NCBI GenBank assembly: GCA_021463145.1
Contig: JAJTWZ010000041.1
Coordinates: 1-37,764, forward strand
From: Blastocatellia bacterium
GTDB taxonomy: Bacteria; Acidobacteriota; Blastocatellia; UBA7656; JADIYM01
Direction of reading: 5' to 3'
DNA: 37,764 nt
This document shows positions 9,072 to 17,799 of this stretch, one piece after another. Made by a program: the position numbers and the translations under genes. Within the stretch, counting starts at the first letter, position 1. Every line of letters starts with the position of its first letter. The notes below the pieces were generated by a model. The model had not been told where the DNA came from. It saw only the letters and a list, made by a program, of their open reading frames with translations, and did no database searches.

Positions 9072-12000
9072 ATGAAGGTTCCATTCCCCCGAGGCGCCGC
9101 GGCGCACGCTCGTCTCGGATTGACCTCCGCCCTCACAGTCGCCCTCGCGATCCCTGCCCTTGCTGGCAGTGCGGCTCGCAACGAAGGCTGTGCCACGTCC
9201 GCTCGTGTGGCAAGTACTCGCGAGCAGACACTTCCTTCTAACTACCACGCGCGTTTCGATCCCGAATTCCAGGTGACGATGGCGAAGTCTGGAGATCCGA
9301 TGGTCCGCGTCGAGATTTCGGCGCCGGAAATCGCGGCCGAGGCATCGCTATCCAAGCGAGTCCCGGCTCTGCAGGTAAGCCGTGACGAAGTCACGCAACT
9401 GCCGGTAATGGTTCTCTCTTACAGTCCAGGGACTTTTCTTTCGACTCCCGCCTCGAAGTCGAATGCCTCGCCCGAAGCTGAAGCTCGAGCCTTCTTCAAA
9501 TCGAACAAGGCTCTCTGGGCGATGTCGGATGCCGATCTGTCTACACTCCGTGCACGCTACGTCACGTCGCCCGAGGGTGGCGCGACTATCGTGAAGTTCG
9601 ACCAGTTCATTGGCGGCATTCAACTGTTCGACACCGAGATTGCAGTGTCGATGACGAAGGAGAGGGAGATCACGGGAGTCTCGGGCCGGATGTACGGCCG
9701 GACGGAAACGGCAAACGCCGTGGCGTCCCGCTTCCATATCCCCCAGGCTGACGCGATCGTGTCGGCCGTCAAGGACCTTACCGGCCGAATCGTCTCGCCG
9801 GGCGATTTCGTCCGGCAACCGGAAGCCCTCGAAGGCGGGTACGTGAAGTTCTCCTTCACGCCGGATCGGTCTGCCGGCGACCATCCTTTCCTTTCGGCGG
9901 ACACGCGGGTCAAGCATGTGCTCTTCCCCCTCGCCGCCGGGAACTTCGTGCCGGCTTACTACATCGAGGTTCTGACGGAAGGAACGCCGAGCGGCACTGG
10001 CCCCTGGTTCTCTTACGTGATTGACGCGGAGACAGGTAAGCTCCTTTTCCGCAACAACTTGACGGCGCATGATTCCTACACTTACCGCGTTTATGCTGAA
10101 GGCACCGGCGATATGCGTCCGTGGGACGGGCCGACGGGAACCGTTGGCACGCCGCACCCGACGGGCACGCCGAACGGCTACCAGGCACCCTTCATCGCGG
10201 CGCCCCTGGTGACGGTAGAGAGCCTTCTCGGTCCGACGGACCCGTGGCTGCCTCCGGCGGCGACAGTGACGACCGGAAACAACACCGACGCGTACCTCGA
10301 TCTCGCGTCGCCGAATGGCTTCTCGGGCTCGGATGTCCGCGGGACGGTTTCGTCGCCAGGAACCTTCGACTATCAGTACGATTGGACCCAAAACGTCAAC
10401 GTGGCGGTGAACCGTCAGGCGGCCGTCGTCGGCATGTTCTACCAGGTGAACTGGCTGCACGACTTCTGGTATCTGCGGGGATTCAACGAGGCGTCTGGCA
10501 ACGCCCAGACGAACAACTACGGTCGCGGCGGCATCCAGTCCGATTCCCTGCTCGCCGAGGGCCAGGACTACTCCGGCACCGACAACGCGAATATGTCGAC
10601 GCCTGCTGACGGCGGGAAGCCGCGAATGCAGATGTACCTCTTCAACGGTCCCGGCACGCCGAACCGCGACGGCACGTTCGACATGCTCATCGTCGGACAC
10701 GAAATGGGCCATTACATTTCGAACCGGCTGATCGGCAACGCCTCCGGCTTGTCGAACAACCAGGGACGCTCGATGGGCGAAGGGTGGGGAGACTTCATCT
10801 GCGTGCTCTCGACCGCGCTCGATTCGGACAACGTCGACGGCACCACTTACGCCGTGGGCGGGCAGACGGACATCTACTTCTGCGGCGCGTCGTTCCTCGA
10901 CAATTACTATTACTCGATCCGGCGATATCCGATGTCTTCCAGCAAGCTGAAGAATCCCTTTACTTTCAAGGATATCGGGGCCGGAATCACGACCTACCCG
11001 GGGGTCTCGGGAAATCCGTGCCTGAGCCTGACCGGCCAACCCGCAGAGGTGCACAATTCCGGCGAGATCTGGTCCGAGATGCTGTGGCAGTGTTTCGTCG
11101 GCCTCTCTCGCGCTTACGGCGTTGCCACGGCGCGGATCAAGATCACTCAGTACATGATCGACGGAATGAAGATGACGCCGAGCCAGCCAACCTTTACCCA
11201 GGCCCGCGACGGCGTGATCGCCGCGACCAACGCGGTAAACGGTAATGCCAATCCGAAGGACGCACAGATTCTCTGGCAGGCATTTGCCTTCCGCGGCATC
11301 GGCGCGGCGGCGGTGAGCCCGGTGAGCGGTTCGAACAATCACGCAGGGGTTGTGCAGGACTTCACCGCAGCGCCGGGCCTGCCGGACGATACGTTCGGCA
11401 TCTACACCGGCGGAACGTTCTTCGAACGCGACGTCATGTTCCCGGGCCCTGCGGACCAGGCGTTCTCGTTCGGCGCTGGCGGACTGAGTCCGATCGTTGG
11501 CAACTGGGACGGCTCGACCGGCGTGGGTCCTGGAAGTGCAGATACTCCCGGGCTTTACGATACGGCCACGGGGAGTTTCTTCCTGAAGAACTCGAATGGT
11601 CCCGGACCTGCCGACCTTTCGTTCGGGTTCGGACCGGGCGGAGCGGGTGCAATTGCCGTTGTCGGCGACTGGGATGGAGACGGATCCACGACCATCGGAA
11701 TCTACGTTCCGTCATCGGGGGCGTTCTTCCTGAAGAATTCGAATGCGGCCGGTGCGGCCGACATCGTCTTCAACTACGGCCCGGGGCCGTCGACGCTACT
11801 TCCGGTCGTCGGCGACTGGGACGGGAATGGAACGGATACGGTTGGCCTTTACGACCCGGCAACGGGCTTCTTCTTCCTGAGGAACTCGAATGCGCCTGGA
11901 GCGGCCGATCTGACGTTCAGCTTCGGCGCCGGCGGCGGCTTCGTGCCACTCGGCGGCGACTGGAACTCGGACGGAACGGATTCGATCGGCATCTATAACC

Positions 12001-12116
12001 CGTCTAGCGGTCTGTTCTTCCTCCGCAATTCGAACTCGCCCGGCGTTGCGGACGAGGCGGTCTTCTTTGGTCCGTCCGGCGCCACTCCGGTCGCCGGAAA
12101 CTTCGACGGGATGTAA
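9072..12116 (+). CDS. Secreted M36 (fungalysin-type) zinc metalloprotease with C-terminal propeller-like repeats
   Basis: This is a 1014-residue protein. ATG 9072 is preferred to upstream frames because a signal peptide follows directly (hydrophobic LTSALTVALAIPALAGSA). The N-terminal propeptide contains FTP/PepSY-like segments (ALWAMSDADLSTLRARYV; VPAYYIEVLTEG). The zinc site is H543-E-M-G-H547, with the third ligand E570 in MGEGWGDF. The HEMGHYISNRL context is typical of M36. After about residue 775 come five imperfect repeats of about 50 residues (VVGDWDGDG...IGIY...FFLKNSN...), FG-GAP/VCBS-like with D-rich Ca-binding turns. The protein is predicted to be exported, autoprocessed and to degrade extracellular protein. 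It could feed the Opp-type peptide importer encoded further along, but that link is an inference. Confidence 0.93.
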   Translation: MKVPFPRGAAAHARLGLTSALTVALAIPALAGSAARNEGCATSARVASTREQTLPSNYHARFDPEFQVTMAKSGDPMVRVEISAPEIAAEASLSKRVPALQVSRDEVTQLPVMVLSYSPGTFLSTPASKSNASPEAEARAFFKSNKALWAMSDADLSTLRARYVTSPEGGATIVKFDQFIGGIQLFDTEIAVSMTKEREITGVSGRMYGRTETANAVASRFHIPQADAIVSAVKDLTGRIVSPGDFVRQPEALEGGYVKFSFTPDRSAGDHPFLSADTRVKHVLFPLAAGNFVPAYYIEVLTEGTPSGTGPWFSYVIDAETGKLLFRNNLTAHDSYTYRVYAEGTGDMRPWDGPTGTVGTPHPTGTPNGYQAPFIAAPLVTVESLLGPTDPWLPPAATVTTGNNTDAYLDLASPNGFSGSDVRGTVSSPGTFDYQYDWTQNVNVAVNRQAAVVGMFYQVNWLHDFWYLRGFNEASGNAQTNNYGRGGIQSDSLLAEGQDYSGTDNANMSTPADGGKPRMQMYLFNGPGTPNRDGTFDMLIVGHEMGHYISNRLIGNASGLSNNQGRSMGEGWGDFICVLSTALDSDNVDGTTYAVGGQTDIYFCGASFLDNYYYSIRRYPMSSSKLKNPFTFKDIGAGITTYPGVSGNPCLSLTGQPAEVHNSGEIWSEMLWQCFVGLSRAYGVATARIKITQYMIDGMKMTPSQPTFTQARDGVIAATNAVNGNANPKDAQILWQAFAFRGIGAAAVSPVSGSNNHAGVVQDFTAAPGLPDDTFGIYTGGTFFERDVMFPGPADQAFSFGAGGLSPIVGNWDGSTGVGPGSADTPGLYDTATGSFFLKNSNGPGPADLSFGFGPGGAGAIAVVGDWDGDGSTTIGIYVPSSGAFFLKNSNAAGAADIVFNYGPGPSTLLPVVGDWDGNGTDTVGLYDPATGFFFLRNSNAPGAADLTFSFGAGGGFVPLGGDWNSDGTDSIGIYNPSSGLFFLRNSNSPGVADEAVFFGPSGATPVAGNFDGM
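11395..12115 (+). repeat. Five in-gene repeats encoding about 50-residue DWDGDG modules
   Basis: In the 3' end of the M36 gene, near-repeats encode GDWDGDG-type calcium turns followed by FFLKNSN or FFLRNSN and a PGAADLTFSFG-like segment. The codons differ between units, so the duplication is old at protein level rather than a recent DNA expansion. Confidence 0.8.
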
Positions 12117-12121
12117 ATATA

Positions 12122-12221
12122 TGAGTGGGCAGGCTTTATGGGGTCAGGCGGGGTTTCGCGGGTACACTGAACCAGTTGCTCCCGTGATTTCTCTCCAGGT
12201 CCTGTAGGTCCTGCCCACTCA
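12122..12221. other. 12-bp inverted repeat enclosing a 76-base spacer
   Basis: TGAGTGGGCAGG (12122-12133) is perfectly inverted at 12210-12221. It lies between the M36 stop and the parA start. The arms could close a structured RNA, act as a long terminator stem, or form an operator pair for the ParA HTH. The spacer shows no motif of a riboswitch class I know. The region 12117-12328 has no gene. Confidence 0.45.
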
Positions 12222-12328
12222 CCTTCCAACAACGAAACCGGTGCGTAACTGGTTGAACGCATAGAACATCGCGGCGTAATTCGCGGATAGTTGACTGCGG
12301 TCCGGCCCGTGGGATACAAGGGGGGCCG

Positions 12329-13336
12329 ATGGCACGCCGCACTTCTACCAGCGCTCCCGAACCGCCGGCTTTCGAGCGAGCCGGCGCGTTCGGAGCCTCG
12401 GAATTCGCTAAGGCGCTCGGGATCACGCGCGAGCAACTCGACGCTTACGAGCGCGACGGCACGCTTCCCTCCCCCCGCCGTCGAATTCGGGGCGAAGTCG
12501 CTCAGCGGGCCTACTCGGTGGACGACCTGATCGCGTCCAGGGTCGCGCTGGGAATTCCGTCACCGCTTTCTTCTCCGCGCCGCCAGCTTTTTCTGAACTT
12601 CAAGGGGGGCGTCGGCAAGACCGTCATCGCGGCCAACTACGCGTACCGGGTCGCCAGGCACGGGCTGCGTGTCCTTGCGATCGACCTCGATGCACAGGGA
12701 CACCTGACGAAGTGCCTCGGCCTCGACCCGGCGGCGCAACCGGCGACCCTGCTCGACGTGCTGCGCGATCGAGTGCCAATCGACCGCGTGAGGGTACAGG
12801 CCGCAGCGGGACTCTCGAACCTCGACGTGCTGCCTGCAAACCTGGCGCTGTCGCCAATCGAACTGGTGCTTTCGCAGAAGAACGCCCGCGAGTTCCAACT
12901 CAAGAAGGCGCTCGATGGCCAGGTCGGCCGCTACGACGTCATCGTGCTCGACGCACCTCCCAATCTTTCGCTGCTGAATCTCAATGCGATTCTCGCGATC
13001 GACGACCTTATCGTGCCGGTCCTTACCGATTTTCTCTCGTACGACGGTCTGCGAATCCTTTTCGAGAACCTCGAGACGGTGCGCGAGGACTTCGGCTTCG
13101 AGCCCGAGCGCATCGGTATCCTCGTGAACGGCTACACGGCCGGCGAGTCCCTGTCTCAGCAGTCTCGAGCCGCTATCGAGCAGTTCTATGGCGGCCTCGT
13201 GCTGGATACGGTTGTACGGAAAAGCACTGCGTTCGGCCAGGCTACGGCCGAGCAGAAGCCAGTGCTGGAGATTGCACCGCGGTCGAAGGCAGCCGCCGAT
13301 ATCGATCGACTCGTTACGGAATTGCTGGGAATCTGA
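12329..13336 (+). CDS. parA: ParA-type partition ATPase with N-terminal MerR-like HTH
   Basis: This 335-residue protein starts at ATG 12329 behind AAGGGGGG. Residues about 20-70 form a MerR-like winged HTH (SEFAKALGITREQLDAYERDGTLPSPRR...AYSVDDL). The deviant Walker A motif K92-GGVGKT98 is intact, with the ParA/MinD signature lysine, followed by DLDAQGHLTKCLG (Walker A' region) and VIVLDAPPNLS (Walker B). ParA ATPases move ParB-bound DNA along the nucleoid. An N-terminal HTH is typical of type Ia plasmid ParA, which also represses its own operon; here the HTH is MerR-like. parB follows 46 bases downstream. Typical chromosomal neighbours rsmG and mnmG are absent. This could be an accessory or plasmid-derived partition system rather than the main chromosomal one. 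Confidence 0.93.
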   Translation: MARRTSTSAPEPPAFERAGAFGASEFAKALGITREQLDAYERDGTLPSPRRRIRGEVAQRAYSVDDLIASRVALGIPSPLSSPRRQLFLNFKGGVGKTVIAANYAYRVARHGLRVLAIDLDAQGHLTKCLGLDPAAQPATLLDVLRDRVPIDRVRVQAAAGLSNLDVLPANLALSPIELVLSQKNAREFQLKKALDGQVGRYDVIVLDAPPNLSLLNLNAILAIDDLIVPVLTDFLSYDGLRILFENLETVREDFGFEPERIGILVNGYTAGESLSQQSRAAIEQFYGGLVLDTVVRKSTAFGQATAEQKPVLEIAPRSKAAADIDRLVTELLGI

Positions 13337-13382
13337 TCGCAACGACGCACTCCAGCCGAAACGATTAGGAGGGACCGGCGCG

Positions 13383-14462
13383 ATGGCCGACAAACCGAAG
13401 GGCAAATGGGCCGAGAGCGCGGCCACGTACCGGCCAGGTTCGGCTTCGGCCCGCGGAGAGGCAAAGGCCACTCGGCCCTGGCACGTCACGGGAGGCGCGC
13501 CAGCTCCTCCGGAGACCGAGGACCAGGGAACCCTCGCGTGGGCCAGGACGCTGCCAACGGAGTTGCTGGATGCCGATCCGGAACAGCCCCGGCGCGAGTT
13601 CGACCAGGCCGCGCTCGACGAACTTGCGGGCAGTATCAAGTCGCAGGGAGTGCTTCAACCGCTGATCGTGCGGCGACATCCAGAGTCCGCCGGACGATAC
13701 GTCGTCGTCGCCGGGGAGCGGCGCCTGCGAGCTTCGCGACTCGCGGGACTCGACGAGATTCCTTGCATGGTCCTGGCAGGGGATTCGCTTCGCGAGGCCC
13801 GGCTGGCTCAATTGGCCGAGAACCTTCAGCGCGAAGATCTCGCGCCAATGGAAGAGGCGCTGGCGATCGTCCGGCTCGCCGAACTCGACCGCCTGTCGCA
13901 GGAGGACCTGGCGAAAAGGCTGGGGAAGTCGCCGGCGTACATTTCGCGGATATTCAGCGTAAGTCGTTTATCAGCTGATCTTTATGCTCTGGTTTCGACG
14001 TCGAAACCTACTATGAGCGTGCTCTATGAGCTCACGCAGATCGCGGGGGACCCGAAGCTTCGGGAGCGCGCAATCGAGCTCGTCCGCGCCGGCGCCACGG
14101 TCCGGGACCTGGAGGCGCTGCGAACGGGAGGCGTCAGCGGACGTTCCGCGAAGAAGGCCCCGAGTGCGTCGCGCAGGGGCCGTCCGATGAAGTCGATGGC
14201 GCGGGCCGAGGCCGTTCGGCGTGCGTTGCGGTCGCTGGGCCCGGCCACTGGCGTCGATGCGGCGGAACTGCGCGCCATCGCGGATGCCCAGGTCGAGCTC
14301 GCACGGTGGACGGCGGAAGCGGCCGGCGGCGACTCTGCGATCGAGGCGGCGGCCGGCGCACTTGCCGAAGCGCTCAGTCGTTCGTCCGGCGGGCTATCCG
14401 CGAAGAGCGCAGGTAAAGCTGATCGAGCAGATCGAACAACGACGACGACTCGGCGTCGGTAA
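13383..14462 (+). CDS. parB: ParB/Spo0J-family partition protein
   Basis: This is a 359-residue protein. ATG 13383 is chosen because of the AGGAGGG Shine-Dalgarno at about 9 bases; longer frames back into parA have none. The N-terminal CTPase domain shows all three boxes: SQGVLQPL (about 87-94), GERRLRA (111-117) and ENLQRED (146-152). The HTH is at about 171-192 (LSQEDLAKRLGKSPAYISRI). These motifs predict a CTP-dependent DNA clamp loading at parS. The C-terminal 90 residues are Ala/Arg-rich and low complexity, ending TTTTTRRR, rather than an obvious dimerisation domain. No full TGTTTCACGTGAAACA parS site is visible in the window. The last 89 bases overlap the 3' end of the opposing gene. 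Confidence 0.95.
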   Translation: MADKPKGKWAESAATYRPGSASARGEAKATRPWHVTGGAPAPPETEDQGTLAWARTLPTELLDADPEQPRREFDQAALDELAGSIKSQGVLQPLIVRRHPESAGRYVVVAGERRLRASRLAGLDEIPCMVLAGDSLREARLAQLAENLQREDLAPMEEALAIVRLAELDRLSQEDLAKRLGKSPAYISRIFSVSRLSADLYALVSTSKPTMSVLYELTQIAGDPKLRERAIELVRAGATVRDLEALRTGGVSGRSAKKAPSASRRGRPMKSMARAEAVRRALRSLGPATGVDAAELRAIADAQVELARWTAEAAGGDSAIEAAAGALAEALSRSSGGLSAKSAGKADRADRTTTTTRRR

Positions 14463-15159
14463 TCGCGTCGGAGTCGATGCGTGCCAGTTCGATCGATATC
14501 TGGCGTAACTGATCCGCGAAGAGCGCTCCGGGATCGGAAAGGTACGCCTCGGTCTCGGCGTCGATGACTTCGAAATCGTCGGACAGGGCTGTCGAGACAA
14601 GTTCGTCACTACGGGCGTCACTAGCCGGTTTGACCTTTCTGTCCAGAAGATCGTTGATTCGCTCGTAGAGTTGTCGCGCCGACGCCTGGCTCGCGAGGTG
14701 CGCGGCCAGCACGCGCGACCTCAGTTTGGAAGCGCCCGGCGAGGTCAGTCCGGCCGATTTCGGTGTGATACGAGACAACTGCAGGGCTTCGAAAAGGTTG
14801 ATACGGCCGTCGCCGAGGGCCGAAGCGACGTCGGCAGGGCAGGCAAGCAGGCGCAGATAATGTTCCGTGAAGGTACGCGGCGATACCGACGCGCGATCTA
14901 TTCGCGCAAGTTCTTCCGAAAGAACGTTCCACAGGCGCTGCAAGCGTGCCCGGTCATATCGAGACGGCCTGCCGCGAATTGACTGGGCCCAGTTCCTGCG
15001 CTCGCAATGGGAGGCGGCCCTGAGCATTCTGACCAGGTCCCGTTCAGAGGAGGGAATATCCGTAGGAAGCTCTCGAATCAATGAGTTAAGCACGCTGCGA
15101 ACCGCCTGTGGACTTGCAAGCGAGTCCGCGACCCGCTCCCTGCGACGGCGCCTGGTCAT
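14374..15159 (-). CDS. Hypothetical protein with a ParB-HTH-like segment, convergent with parB
   Basis: This 261-residue protein starts at ATG 15159, preceded by GGGAGG at 6 bases. That is the best ribosome site in the frame, and the longer frame upstream reads through intergenic repeats. The sequence is basic at the N-terminus (MTRRRRRER) and helical throughout. A segment near 95-135 (HYLRLLACPADVASALGDGR, then INLFEALQLSRI) recalls the ParB/KorB 'P.EV...L..G.L...HA..L' helix-turn-helix region. The acidic C-terminus ends in a probable amphipathic helix (LFDLLDQLYLRSSRIARR). It lacks the CTPase boxes. Its 3' end overlaps parB by 89 bases tail to tail. I do not recognise a named family. A DNA-binding partner of ParAB is plausible from position and from this motif only. 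Confidence 0.75.
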   Translation of the reverse strand: MTRRRRRERVADSLASPQAVRSVLNSLIRELPTDIPSSERDLVRMLRAASHCERRNWAQSIRGRPSRYDRARLQRLWNVLSEELARIDRASVSPRTFTEHYLRLLACPADVASALGDGRINLFEALQLSRITPKSAGLTSPGASKLRSRVLAAHLASQASARQLYERINDLLDRKVKPASDARSDELVSTALSDDFEVIDAETEAYLSDPGALFADQLRQISIELARIDSDAITDAESSSLFDLLDQLYLRSSRIARRTND

Positions 15160-15629
15160 ATCAGGCCTCCCGGCCTCGGGGATAGCCCGATTCGTGGAAC
15201 ATTTTCTACCATTCGAATGTGAGTATAGCCATGAATGGTGAGTCCGGAAAGCCTCAGCGGGGCTTGTGAGAACATTCGCAACCGCTTCCGAGTGGATGTC
15301 CGGAGATCGCGTGTTGACTGGCCTGGAGATGGCCGCGATCGGGCCGTGACTCGGATCAGTACCGCGAGGAGCGACTCGCCCGCTCGTCTCCCGGCGCCAC
15401 TCGGCCGATGTGCCACAACCTCGATACGGATCAGTACCGCGAGCGGCAGCGAGCGGGTCCGTCTCCGCTTCCGGCACGCCCTGATGTCATCCTGCGACGT
15501 GCGTGTCACACGGTGGACCCGCTCGCTGTCGCTTGCGGTACTGATCCGATCGGTGCGCCGCCACTGCACGTGGCACACTGCTGCTATGATCGCGGGTCTC
15601 CACAAGTCACAATCCGGGAGGAAATCTTC
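15160..15629. repeat. Intergenic cluster of a dispersed palindromic repeat
   Basis: No gene is supported in this stretch. Three copies of an element with core GATCAGTACCGCGAG are seen: a degenerate copy from 15353, a forward copy at 15428-15460 and an inverted copy at 15515-15547. The last two pair over 33 bases with two mismatches. The same element occurs three times at 21227-21620. Frames read through it give Arg/Pro/Ser-rich peptides of no known family. Confidence 0.8.
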
Positions 15630-16004
15630 GTGCCTTTGATCACCATCGGAGTCGGCGTCCTGCTCACGTTAATCGGCCTTGGCGGCTACTTCCTGTCTGG
15701 AATGTCGAGCTGGACGGCGTTGATTCCGGCGTTTCTCGGCATCCCCATGGCACTGCTCGGCGTGTTGGCCCGGCAGGAGGCAATGCTCAAGCACGCGATG
15801 CACGGCGCGGCCGCCGTGGCGTTGCTCGGCTTCCTCGGGACGGTCATGGGTGTCGTGAAGTTCGTCCGGCTGATCGCGGGCGCCGAGATTGCGCGACCGG
15901 AGGCCGTGAAAGTCCAGGCCCTGGTGGCGCTGATCTGCGCCGTGTTCCTGGTTCTCTGCGTCAACTCGTTCATCCAGACACGCCGGGCCCGCACGGCCGG
16001 TTGA
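15630..16004 (+). CDS. Small four-helix integral membrane protein
   Basis: This 124-residue protein starts at GTG 15630, chosen because GGGAGG lies about 8 bases upstream. The frame further upstream runs through the repeat cluster and looks non-coding. Four hydrophobic segments are seen at about 4-22, 27-45, 58-78 and 92-112, with a short basic tail (QTRRARTAG). There are no catalytic or metal-binding motifs. It precedes the oppA gene by 143 bases, with a candidate promoter between, so co-transcription is not certain. I do not recognise the family. Confidence 0.75.
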   Translation: MPLITIGVGVLLTLIGLGGYFLSGMSSWTALIPAFLGIPMALLGVLARQEAMLKHAMHGAAAVALLGFLGTVMGVVKFVRLIAGAEIARPEAVKVQALVALICAVFLVLCVNSFIQTRRARTAG

Positions 16005-16028
16005 CACACACCCATCCGGAGCAGGGCA

Positions 16029-16058
16029 TTGCGGAAGACTTCGCTCAGCAGCTATAAG
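16029..16058 (+). promoter_or_regulatory. Candidate promoter for the opp-moeA gene run
   Basis: TTGCGG (16029-16034) and TATAAG (16053-16058) are separated by 18 bases, about 90 bases before the oppA start. The -10 matches 5 of 6 and the -35 is weaker. It was found by eye only. Confidence 0.3.
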
Positions 16059-16147
16059 TCCACACGGGAGTTCTGCTTCCGTTTCCTTCCAGCAGACCGG
16101 TCGATTCAATCACCCGGCGCGCAGTGACGCGGCGTGCGGAGGCTCGA

Positions 16148-17788
16148 ATGAAGCGTCACCTGAGAGTTTTGGCAGCTGCCATCGCAGTCTCATTCGGTCT
16201 GCAGGCCTGCGTGAGCGTTGGGGCGTACTTCGGCGAAACGACGCCTCCCACCGACCGAACCCTTGTGGTCTCGAATCAGTCGGAACCGCGCTCGCTCGAT
16301 CCGCACAAGACCGCAGGCGTTCCAGAGGCCAACATCATGCTCAACCTCTACGACTGCCTGACCACCTACGAGCCCGCGACCGGCAGTCCCATTCCTTGCC
16401 TCGCTACCAACTGGGAACACAACGCCGACTCGTCGGTATGGACGTTCCACCTCAGGCCCGAGGCGACGTGGACTGATGGCGCGCCGTTGACGGCCGACGA
16501 CTTCGTCTACTCGTGGCGTCGCGCCATCGACCCCGAAACGGCCTCCCCTTACGCCAACCTCCTCTACTACGTGAAAAATGGCGAGGGCATCAACGACGGA
16601 TCGATCGCTGACGTCACGAAGCTCGGAGTCAAGGCGCTCGACGCCCACACGTTCGAAGTCACGATGGAGCGGCCGACTGCTTTCTTCATTGCCATGACCC
16701 CGCACTACATCTTCTCAGCCGTACCTCGGCAGGCCATCGAGAAGTGGGGCGACCAGTGGATTACCGTCGAGCACCACGTGTCGAGTGGTCCGTTCCGCCT
16801 CGAGAAGCGATCGCAGTACGACCGCATCGTGCTCAAGAAGTGGGAAGGGCATTGGGACGCCGCGAACGTGAAGCTCGATCGTGTAGTTTTCCTCCCGATC
16901 GAAGACCAGAACACGGCAGTCAATCTCTACAAGGCGAACGAAGTTCACGCGCTCGGAGGTGGCGGACAGGCAGTGCCGACCGCGTTCGTCAAGGCCTTGC
17001 GATCCAAAGACGACTTCCACATCGAGCCCGAGTACGGCGTCTATTACTACTCGATCAACGTGAACCGTCCGCCGCTGGACAACAAACTTGTGCGGCGCGC
17101 ACTTGCAATGTGCATCGACAAACAGACGATCTGCGAGAAGTTCCTCGGAGGCGGCCAGGTGCCCGCGTGGAATTGGATTCCGCCGAAGACACCCGGCTAT
17201 CCATATCCGGATGCACCGCGCTACGACCCGGACGAAGCGCGCCGGCTGCTTGCGCAGGCCGGCTTTCCAGGCGGAAAGGGCTTCCCGAAAGTCGAGATTT
17301 TCTTCAACACGCTCGAATCGCACCGTCAGCTCGCCGAGCTCATTCAGGACACGTGGCGGCGCGAGCTCAACATTCCAGTCGATCTCAACAACCAGGAGTG
17401 GCAGGTCTATCAGCGGACGCGAGAGACGCGGCAGTTCGACATCGCGCGTGACGGCTGGATCGCAGATTACCTGGATCCCAACACATTCCTCGATCTATTC
17501 CAGGCCGTGACACTCAACAATCATCCGGGGTGGGCGAACGCGAAGTACACGAAGCTGATGGAGCGCGCCAACAGCGACCCCGATCCGCTTAGGCGGCTGA
17601 CCCTTCTGGCCGATGCCGAGGCTATTCTGCTCGACGAGATGCCGGTGATCCCGCTTTATTACTACGCGAGCGTAAAGCTTCGTAAGCCGTTCGTGCTCGG
17701 ATGGGGCACCAATCCGCTCGACCAGACGCCGATGAAATTCGTGTCGATCGACGAGTCCTGGACGCCGGGCTCGGAAGCGGCCCACTGA
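16148..17788 (+). CDS. oppA: Oligopeptide ABC transporter substrate-binding lipoprotein (OppA/SBP_bac_5 family)
   Basis: This is a 546-residue protein. ATG 16148 is preferred over GTG 16124 because GGAGG sits 5 bases upstream and the signal peptide then starts with MKRH. The lipobox-like LQAC gives Cys21 as the lipidation site. Family features include SNQSEPRSLDPHKTAGVPE, WTFHLRPEATWTDGAPLTADDF (the classic 'W.DG.P.TA.D' motif) and DYLDPNTFLDLF in the C-terminal lobe. It binds peptides outside the membrane and hands them to OppB and OppC. The oppB start lies 11 bases after the stop. The peptide specificity is unknown, and dipeptide or other SBP_bac_5 ligands are possible. Confidence 0.93.
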   Translation: MKRHLRVLAAAIAVSFGLQACVSVGAYFGETTPPTDRTLVVSNQSEPRSLDPHKTAGVPEANIMLNLYDCLTTYEPATGSPIPCLATNWEHNADSSVWTFHLRPEATWTDGAPLTADDFVYSWRRAIDPETASPYANLLYYVKNGEGINDGSIADVTKLGVKALDAHTFEVTMERPTAFFIAMTPHYIFSAVPRQAIEKWGDQWITVEHHVSSGPFRLEKRSQYDRIVLKKWEGHWDAANVKLDRVVFLPIEDQNTAVNLYKANEVHALGGGGQAVPTAFVKALRSKDDFHIEPEYGVYYYSINVNRPPLDNKLVRRALAMCIDKQTICEKFLGGGQVPAWNWIPPKTPGYPYPDAPRYDPDEARRLLAQAGFPGGKGFPKVEIFFNTLESHRQLAELIQDTWRRELNIPVDLNNQEWQVYQRTRETRQFDIARDGWIADYLDPNTFLDLFQAVTLNNHPGWANAKYTKLMERANSDPDPLRRLTLLADAEAILLDEMPVIPLYYYASVKLRKPFVLGWGTNPLDQTPMKFVSIDESWTPGSEAAH

Positions 17789-17799
17789 GGTAAGCGACT

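Noticed and set aside
13337-13382. parS site between parA and parB
   Set aside because: No match to TGTTTCACGTGAAACA or a clear palindromic variant is present in the gap.
15408-15629. N-terminal extension of the small membrane protein
   Set aside because: It translates the dispersed repeat into Arg/Pro-rich sequence. GTG 15630 has a proper ribosome site and starts at the first membrane helix.
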